Assembly (NCBI GenBank): GCA_024399135.1
Contig: JAKSHY010000003.1
Coordinates: 124,001-188,000 of the forward strand
Source of the DNA: Lachnospiraceae bacterium
GTDB lineage: Bacteria; Bacillota; Clostridia; Lachnospirales; Lachnospiraceae
Length of the DNA: 64,000 bases
Direction: 5' to 3'
Both the position numbers and the translations under genes were made by a program. The notes beneath the pieces are model-generated. The model ran no database searches. It was not told where the DNA came from and saw nothing but the letters and a program-made list of their open reading frames with translations. Shown here in pieces: positions 59,535 to 64,000 of this stretch (its first letter is position 1; every line of letters starts with the position of its first letter).

Positions 59535-61523
59535 TTACTTTTCAGAACTATTTTCTAAGGCAGGCTTAGTCCAGCTCATGTAATCACACTCAGGGTTACC
59601 TAGACAGCCATAGTAGCGTCTTCCCTTTCTGGTACGCCTTATTACAATATCCTTTCCGCACTTAGGACATGGAACTCCAATCTTTTCGAAGAATGGCTTG
59701 GTATTACGACACTCTGGGAATCCAGGGCAAGCGATGAACTTACCATGGGCACCATATTTAATAACCATCTGGCGTCCACACTCTTCGCATATTTCATCCG
59801 AAAGCTCATCCTTAATCTCTACCTCTGAAAGCTCTGCCTCTGCCTTGTTAACTGCAGTATCAAGATCAGGATAGAAGTTCTCTATAATGGTCTTCCATTT
59901 AACATTTCCTTCTTCTACAGCATCAAGAAGTGCTTCCATATTAGCTGTAAAGTTAACATCAACGATTTCAGGGAATGCATCCACCATCATCTGGTTAACT
60001 ACTTCTCCGATTTCGGTGACAAATATATTTTTGCCCTCCTTAACTATATATCTACGGTTAAGAATTACTCCTATAGTTGGAGCATAGGTACTTGGTCTTC
60101 CAATTCCTAATTCTTCAAGGGCACGAACAAGGCTTGCTTCTGTATAGTGAGGAGCAGGCTGCGTGAAGTGCTGAGTGCCTTCAACATCAGACATTGTTAA
60201 AATATCACCTGTTTTTATTGAAGATGTAAGTGTATTAGGCTCTTCCTGATCCTCGTCATCCTTATATACACTCATGAATCCATCGAACTTAAGCTTGGAT
60301 GCTGCGATAGTAAATCTATGCTTTCCTGCATCAATCTTAACTGATGTAGTTTCATATTTTGCGTTCTCCATTCTACTTGCAAGAAAACGCTTGTATATTA
60401 ACTGATATAATCTTAACTGCTCACGTGAAAGTGAATCCTTAATTACCGATGGCTCGAACTCAAGATATGTAGGTCTTATAGCCTCATGAGCATCCTGAAT
60501 CTTCTTGTCTTCCTTCTTGGCCTGAGTTTTGGATGCAGCATATTCACTTCCGAATTTGTTCTTAATATATTCTTCTGCTAATGCTTCTGCTTCGAAGGAT
60601 ACACGTGTTGAATCTGTTCTTAAATATGTGATGATACCAACTGTGCCATGTCCCTTAATCTCAACACCTTCGTATAACTGCTGGGCTATACGCATAGTCT
60701 TTTGTGTTGAATAGTTAAGCTGCTTGGAAGCCTCCTGCTGAAGTGTTGATGTAGTAAATGGAAGAGGCGCCTTCTTGGTTCTTTCGCCAATCTTGACGTC
60801 AGACACCTTGAACTCAGCCTTCTTGATTTCACTAATGATCTTATCTGTCTGCTCTTTTGAAGTTATGTCAACCTTTGTGTCTTTTTCACCATAATACTTG
60901 GCAACTAAAGGCTTCTTCTGTCCCTTCTCCTGGAAGCTGGCCTCTAAAGTCCAGTACTCTTCAGGAACGAAGGATGCAATTTCATTTTCTCTGTCACAGA
61001 TAATTCTAAGTGCTACCGACTGAACTCTTCCCGCTGATAGTCCACGCTTCACCTTCGCCCATAGAATTGGTGAAATTCTATATCCAACAACTCTGTCAAG
61101 TACACGACGTGCCTGCTGTGCATCAACAAGATTCATATCTATATCTCTGGCGTTCTTTAATGATTCCTTAACAGCTGTTTTAGTAATCTCATTAAAGGTA
61201 ATTCTTTTAACCTTCTTACCATCCATCTTGATGGCCTTGGTCAGATGCCAGCTTATTGCTTCTCCTTCACGGTCAGGGTCAGTTGCAAGATATATGGTAT
61301 CTGCTTTCTTTACTTCCTTTCTTAAGTCAGCAAGTAAATCACCCTTACCACGAATGGTAATGTATTTTGGTTCATAGTCATTCTCCGGATCAACTCCCAG
61401 CTGAGACTTAGGAAGGTCTCTTACATGTCCTTGAGAAGCTACTACCTGATAATTAGTTCCCAGAAATTTTTTAATTGTATTCACCTTGGCAGGTGACTCA
61501 ACAATAACTAAGTTCTTCGCCAT
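59535..61523 (-). CDS. topA: DNA topoisomerase I
   Basis: Relaxes negative supercoils by single-strand passage. The 662-residue type IA enzyme has the TOPRIM domain (VIVESPAKVNTIKKFLG and YLATDPDREGEAISWH), the active-site Tyr300 in IITYLRTDSTRVS, and RRVLDRVVGYRISPILW. At the C-terminus are two four-Cys zinc ribbons (CEECGRQMVI...CPGFPEC and CPKCGKDIVI...CLGNPEC). The gene is intact and of normal length. It precedes codY by 120 bases. Confidence 0.97.
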   Translation of the reverse strand: MAKNLVIVESPAKVNTIKKFLGTNYQVVASQGHVRDLPKSQLGVDPENDYEPKYITIRGKGDLLADLRKEVKKADTIYLATDPDREGEAISWHLTKAIKMDGKKVKRITFNEITKTAVKESLKNARDIDMNLVDAQQARRVLDRVVGYRISPILWAKVKRGLSAGRVQSVALRIICDRENEIASFVPEEYWTLEASFQEKGQKKPLVAKYYGEKDTKVDITSKEQTDKIISEIKKAEFKVSDVKIGERTKKAPLPFTTSTLQQEASKQLNYSTQKTMRIAQQLYEGVEIKGHGTVGIITYLRTDSTRVSFEAEALAEEYIKNKFGSEYAASKTQAKKEDKKIQDAHEAIRPTYLEFEPSVIKDSLSREQLRLYQLIYKRFLASRMENAKYETTSVKIDAGKHRFTIAASKLKFDGFMSVYKDDEDQEEPNTLTSSIKTGDILTMSDVEGTQHFTQPAPHYTEASLVRALEELGIGRPSTYAPTIGVILNRRYIVKEGKNIFVTEIGEVVNQMMVDAFPEIVDVNFTANMEALLDAVEEGNVKWKTIIENFYPDLDTAVNKAEAELSEVEIKDELSDEICEECGRQMVIKYGAHGKFIACPGFPECRNTKPFFEKIGVPCPKCGKDIVIRRTRKGRRYYGCLGNPECDYMSWTKPALENSSEK

Positions 61524-61721
61524 TTTGAATTCCTTCTATATTATATAGCAACCCTTATCCCAATTATGCAGACTTATTTACCTTGCATTTTGAAATGTTT
61601 TAACTACCACTTCTATGTTGTTTGGCAGTCCAAAGATATACATTTTGGTTGTTTTAAGTCTACGAATTGCTATTTTAGTAAGGAAAAAAGAATCTGTCAA
61701 GAAGATTTTGTAATCATAGAA
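61524..61721 (-). promoter_or_regulatory. Intergenic region upstream of topA
   Basis: About 200 AT-rich bases between the terminator of the small module and topA. It should contain the topA promoter, but I see no convincing -35/-10 pair and no ORF, repeat or RNA structure. Confidence 0.25.
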
Positions 61722-61748
61722 AAAGGGCAATCTTAAAAGATTACCCTT
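61722..61748 (-). terminator. Terminator of the HTH-JAMM module
   Basis: AAGGGTAATCTT and AAGATTGCCCTT pair with a single G-U-type mismatch; on the minus strand TTTTT follows, 13 bases after the small-gene stop. Confidence 0.8.
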
Positions 61749-61760
61749 ACATACCATATA

Positions 61761-61895
61761 TTATGCTGTTAAATACTTCTTGTACTTTTCTCGAATTGCT
61801 TGCTCAATGGCTTGATCAATAGCGGCTTTTTCATCTGACTGACTATCTGGTATGTCCATAGTCATTTCATCCATTTCAAAATATTGACTTTCCAT
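61761..61895 (-). CDS. Acidic 44-residue protein, third gene of the HTH-JAMM module
   Basis: A short gene with GGAGG eight bases before the ATG and a terminator directly behind. The product starts MESQYFEMDEMTMDIPDSQS and continues with a helix rich in Glu, Lys and Ala (EKAAIDQAIEQAIREKYKKY). It has no membrane segment or signal and no family I recognise. Only two bases separate it from the JAMM-like gene, so both are co-translated. Size and charge would suit an inhibitor or a substrate of its partner, but this is speculation. Confidence 0.7.
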   Translation of the reverse strand: MESQYFEMDEMTMDIPDSQSDEKAAIDQAIEQAIREKYKKYLTA

Positions 61896-61897
61896 AA

Positions 61898-62491
61898 CTA
61901 TAACCTCCATACCTCATATAAACTGTTTCCTAATCCATTAAGAGCCTCTAGTATCTTCGTTGCCCTAGTTTTTCTTTCTTCTTTCGAATATGTCTCTGGA
62001 AATTCATTAAAGAGTTCGTTATATATCTGCGCAACAACTTTATTTGCCTTGATAATAGCATATACATCTCCGTTATGACAAGCAATTATCGATATCTTTA
62101 CTTTATCATTCATTGCATAAGAAGCAATATCCTTCCCTGACGGCTGTCGGTTATATGAATGATTATGAATCAATATTATTGAATCTTCACATTTCTCTAT
62201 TTCAGCCATTTCATACTCATTAAATGTAGTTCCAGACGAATCACCAGGTCTATTTAAATTATCTACTATAAATTCCCCTGTTCTACCATTAATAGCAATC
62301 ATATATTCGTTTGATTGACCATCCACATATTCTAGCAGCCTTCCTGTTTCCTTATATATCATTTCATAGACTGACTTATTCAATGGCAATCTCTCAAATT
62401 TATCATGATATGCTTTCTTGTTTACATAATCTCTTTCGACCGAAAACCCATTTTCACTACTTTTCTTTGATATTAATTGCTCATATACCAT
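61898..62491 (-). CDS. JAMM/JAB-domain-like protein (RadC-type metalloprotease fold)
   Basis: A 197-residue soluble protein. The central part (about 60-150) resembles MPN/JAB domains. A Glu73 lies in NGRTGEFIVDN, and the metal motif HNHSYNRQPSGKD has His109, His111, Ser118 and Asp121. The spacing HxH-x6-SxxD is one shorter than the canonical HxH-x7-SxxD. After it come ISIIACHNGDVYAIIK strands and a helical C-terminus. Similar domains occur in RadC-like proteins and phage or conjugative-element proteins; activity is unproven. AAGGAG lies 13 bases before the ATG, a long spacing. It stands in a compact operon with an HTH protein and an acidic peptide. Confidence 0.7.
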   Translation of the reverse strand: MVYEQLISKKSSENGFSVERDYVNKKAYHDKFERLPLNKSVYEMIYKETGRLLEYVDGQSNEYMIAINGRTGEFIVDNLNRPGDSSGTTFNEYEMAEIEKCEDSIILIHNHSYNRQPSGKDIASYAMNDKVKISIIACHNGDVYAIIKANKVVAQIYNELFNEFPETYSKEERKTRATKILEALNGLGNSLYEVWRL

Positions 62492-62495
62492 AGAA

Positions 62496-62690
62496 TCATT
62501 CCATCTCCTTTATTAATCCTTCATATAATAACTGATATGCCAACAATCTAGGTATATATTCTGGGGGCGTCCTCCTAGCTGCCTCCCAATCTTCCAACGT
62601 ACGGATAGGTATACCCGTATGTTCGGAAAATTCCTTACGTGTCATCCCTATTGATTCTCTTAATTCTATAATCCTTCTCGCTATATCCAT
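62496..62690 (-). CDS. Small helix-turn-helix regulator (64 aa)
   Basis: A single-domain DNA-binding protein. The HTH reads MTRKEFSEHTGIPIRTLEDWEAARRTPP (given in part: KEFSEHTGIPIRTLEDWEAA), a pattern seen in XRE-like and antitoxin-type regulators. The rest is one helix (IPRLLAYQLLYEGLIKE). GAGG precedes the ATG. It heads the three-gene module, and its promoter is flanked by two 9-base palindromes, as expected for a self-controlled repressor. Confidence 0.82.
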   Translation of the reverse strand: MDIARRIIELRESIGMTRKEFSEHTGIPIRTLEDWEAARRTPPEYIPRLLAYQLLYEGLIKEME

Positions 62691-62699
62691 ATCTTACCT

Positions 62700-62749
62700 C
62701 GCATTGCGTTTTTATTATAGTAACACAATAAGAAAAATGTCGCAATGCG
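62700..62749 (-). promoter_or_regulatory. Promoter of the HTH-JAMM module framed by twin palindromes
   Basis: CGCATTGCG (62700-62708) and CGCAATGCG (62741-62749) are the same odd-centred palindrome (CGCA-W-TGCG). Their centres are 41 bases apart, close to four helical turns. A perfect TATAAT on the minus strand (62719-62714) lies between them. One site covers the expected transcription start, the other the -35 region. Confidence 0.72.
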
Positions 62750-62760
62750 TGGTTTTTTGC

Positions 62761-63696
62761 TTACTTAATGAATTTCTTAAAAAATTCACACTCTTCCTTA
62801 TTACATACATGCGCCATATCAAGCTTCATATTAACATGGAATACATGAGACAATTCCTTATCCTTCTTTGTTCCATATACTTTAGTTATATGCTCAACAC
62901 CATTTTCTGTAAGTGCCTTCTCCATCGGCTCAACCTGACATTTTAAGAAATCATAATACCCGCTCATCAAGAATGTTGGTGGAAAATCTTTAGTCACATA
63001 ATTTACTGTTCCTATATATTTCGAAGCTTCAACATCCTTCTCTTTCAAAAGATATTTGTTAAGCTCTGGACGGTGAAGATCACTTGGCACTTCAAATTCT
63101 GGATCGTACAATCCACAGTTAAGAGCAATGGCGTTAATTGATATATTTGCCGGTAGCATTATGTTAACTATTTTTCTATATTCTTCACTAGTCAACAAGC
63201 ATGCATATAAGGATGCCATATTAGCTCCTGCCGAATCGCCTACCATGAAGATATTCTGCATATCTACAGGATATTCATCTTCATGTGCAAGTATATATTT
63301 GATGGCTTCATTAACATCCTCAAGAGTTGCCGGAAATGAATTTTCAGGAGCAAGTCTATAATTTATGTTAACCGTAAGAAATCCACGTTCAGCAAGGCTC
63401 ATCATATAGTATCTGTAGATTTCTTTGGTCCCATATACATAGGCCCCACCATGGACGTTGATGATTACAGGATATCTCTTTTTGGGCTCAGTCCCACCTT
63501 CGCTTAATGATCCAACTGATTCTTCCGAATTAATACTCTGTTTTGGATAATATATATCCATCAGATTCTCATCACCGTATGGACCATACTGAATATTATC
63601 AATAGCTATAAGCTTATCCGAATCCTTAAGCCCCTCATCCCTTTTCGTATCTGCCTTCAACCAGTCTCTTCGTATTGTCTTGTAATATTCCATCAT
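62761..63696 (-). CDS. Alpha/beta-hydrolase, acetyl-esterase/lipase type (HSL family)
   Basis: A 311-residue cytoplasmic esterase. It has the oxyanion motif HGG (INVHGGAYVYG, 80-89), the nucleophile Ser155 in VGDSAGANMAS, a probable acid Asp in SGYYDFLKCQ and His in LSHVFHVNM near the end. The NYRLAPENSFPA stretch is typical of the Aes/hormone-sensitive-lipase group. No signal peptide. It might remove acetyl or acyl groups from sugars, but no xylan gene is next to it. It ends 71 bases upstream of the HTH gene. Confidence 0.87.
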   Translation of the reverse strand: MMEYYKTIRRDWLKADTKRDEGLKDSDKLIAIDNIQYGPYGDENLMDIYYPKQSINSEESVGSLSEGGTEPKKRYPVIINVHGGAYVYGTKEIYRYYMMSLAERGFLTVNINYRLAPENSFPATLEDVNEAIKYILAHEDEYPVDMQNIFMVGDSAGANMASLYACLLTSEEYRKIVNIMLPANISINAIALNCGLYDPEFEVPSDLHRPELNKYLLKEKDVEASKYIGTVNYVTKDFPPTFLMSGYYDFLKCQVEPMEKALTENGVEHITKVYGTKKDKELSHVFHVNMKLDMAHVCNKEECEFFKKFIK

Positions 63697-63723
63697 ATCC
63701 CTTTCATTATTCCCAAATTTGCT

Positions 63724-63752
63724 AAAAGGAAGAATCCGAAGATTCTTCCTTT
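63724..63752 (-). terminator. Terminator behind the edge gene
   Basis: An 11-bp perfect stem (AAGGAAGAATC / GATTCTTCCTT) with a CGAA/TTCG tetraloop; on the minus strand TTTT follows. It ends transcription of the gene entering from the right. Confidence 0.85.
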
Positions 63753-63805
63753 AATAACTCATATTTCTAATTAATTTAAACTATATACTTCTAAATCAAT
63801 ACACG

Positions 63806-64000
63806 CTATTCAAGCTCGAATAACTGGGCTGTACAGATTTCAAGTTCACTAATGCTTTCATCTGGTGGCAGGGAATCAAATTTTCCATCCTCTAACCAGC
63901 CTTCAAGTCCTACTCTTACATAGAATTTCGCAGACTTACTACCTATAATTCCTTCATTCATCTTTAAATCACTAATTTTAAAGTATGTCTGATATATTCT
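63806..64000 (-). CDS. 3' end of an unrecognised gene, cut by the window edge
   Basis: The last 64 codons of a gene entering from the right. The readable tail includes FKISDLKMNEGIIGSKSAKF and YVRVGLEGWLEDGKFDSLPP and ends ELEICTAQLFELE. It looks like the soluble, acidic end of an alpha/beta protein. No family is recognised and the function cannot be stated from this fragment. A good terminator follows it. Confidence 0.65.
   Translation of the reverse strand, partial: RIYQTYFKISDLKMNEGIIGSKSAKFYVRVGLEGWLEDGKFDSLPPDESISELEICTAQLFELE

Noticed and set aside
1-64000. CRISPR arrays, insertion sequences, prophage or integrase genes
   Set aside because: No regularly spaced repeats, transposase or integrase motifs were seen anywhere in the window.

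Overview
The window looks like a chromosome segment of a motile, xylan-using Gram-positive anaerobe of the Lachnospiraceae (Butyrivibrio, Pseudobutyrivibrio, Roseburia type). The evidence is the AT-rich base composition, GGAGG ribosome-binding sites, Firmicutes-type genes (CodY, FliY, MotE, CheC/CheD, FapA, a YesM/YesN pair) and a complete route for acetylated xylo-oligosaccharides. The genus is inferred from gene content only. Almost everything is on the minus strand.

Left part, 1-15.1 kb: a xylan/xylo-oligosaccharide locus. Read in the direction of transcription it has GH3 - GH8 - SGNH acetylesterase - GH43 (all four without signal peptides), a plus-strand AraC regulator, a YesM sensor kinase with YesN response regulator, a lipoprotein binding protein with two LplB/YtcP-type permeases, and at the very edge the first seven codons of a gene that looks like a sugar kinase (xylulokinase is the natural candidate). 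Xylo-oligosaccharides would be bound outside, imported, deacetylated and cut to xylose inside the cell.

15.1-18.7 kb: a DJ-1/PfpI protein, tsf (with an unusual internal insertion), rpsB with a structured leader, two small unknown genes and a tRNA-Pro with an AGG anticodon. 18.7-23.6 kb: an NHLP/NHLM-type peptide export trio (two ABC ATPases, one with a C39 peptidase, and a very short membrane-fusion subunit) without a visible precursor or modifying enzyme.

23.7-58.3 kb: one uninterrupted fla/che operon of 40 genes, flgB to an MltG-like gene, all minus. It encodes basal body, MS/C ring, export apparatus, hook, motor, chemotaxis proteins and the flagellar sigma factor. Filament genes, HAPs, cheR and flgM are not here. 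Its promoter region (58.3-58.6 kb) carries two copies of a CCACTATA-type palindrome, and codY lies just upstream with a near-consensus CodY box before its own promoter. The order topA-codY-fla/che-(SwrB-like gene)-rpsB-tsf is the same backbone as in Bacillus; the NHLP genes, tRNA and small genes sit as an insert between the fla/che end and rpsB.

58.6-64 kb: codY, topA, then a compact three-gene module (HTH regulator, JAMM/JAB-like protein, 44-residue acidic peptide) whose promoter is flanked by two copies of a 9-bp palindrome, an alpha/beta-hydrolase, and the 3' end of an unrecognised gene. The module at 61.76-62.75 kb, the NHLP trio, and the inverted repeat enclosing the GH3 start site are the parts most worth a second look.
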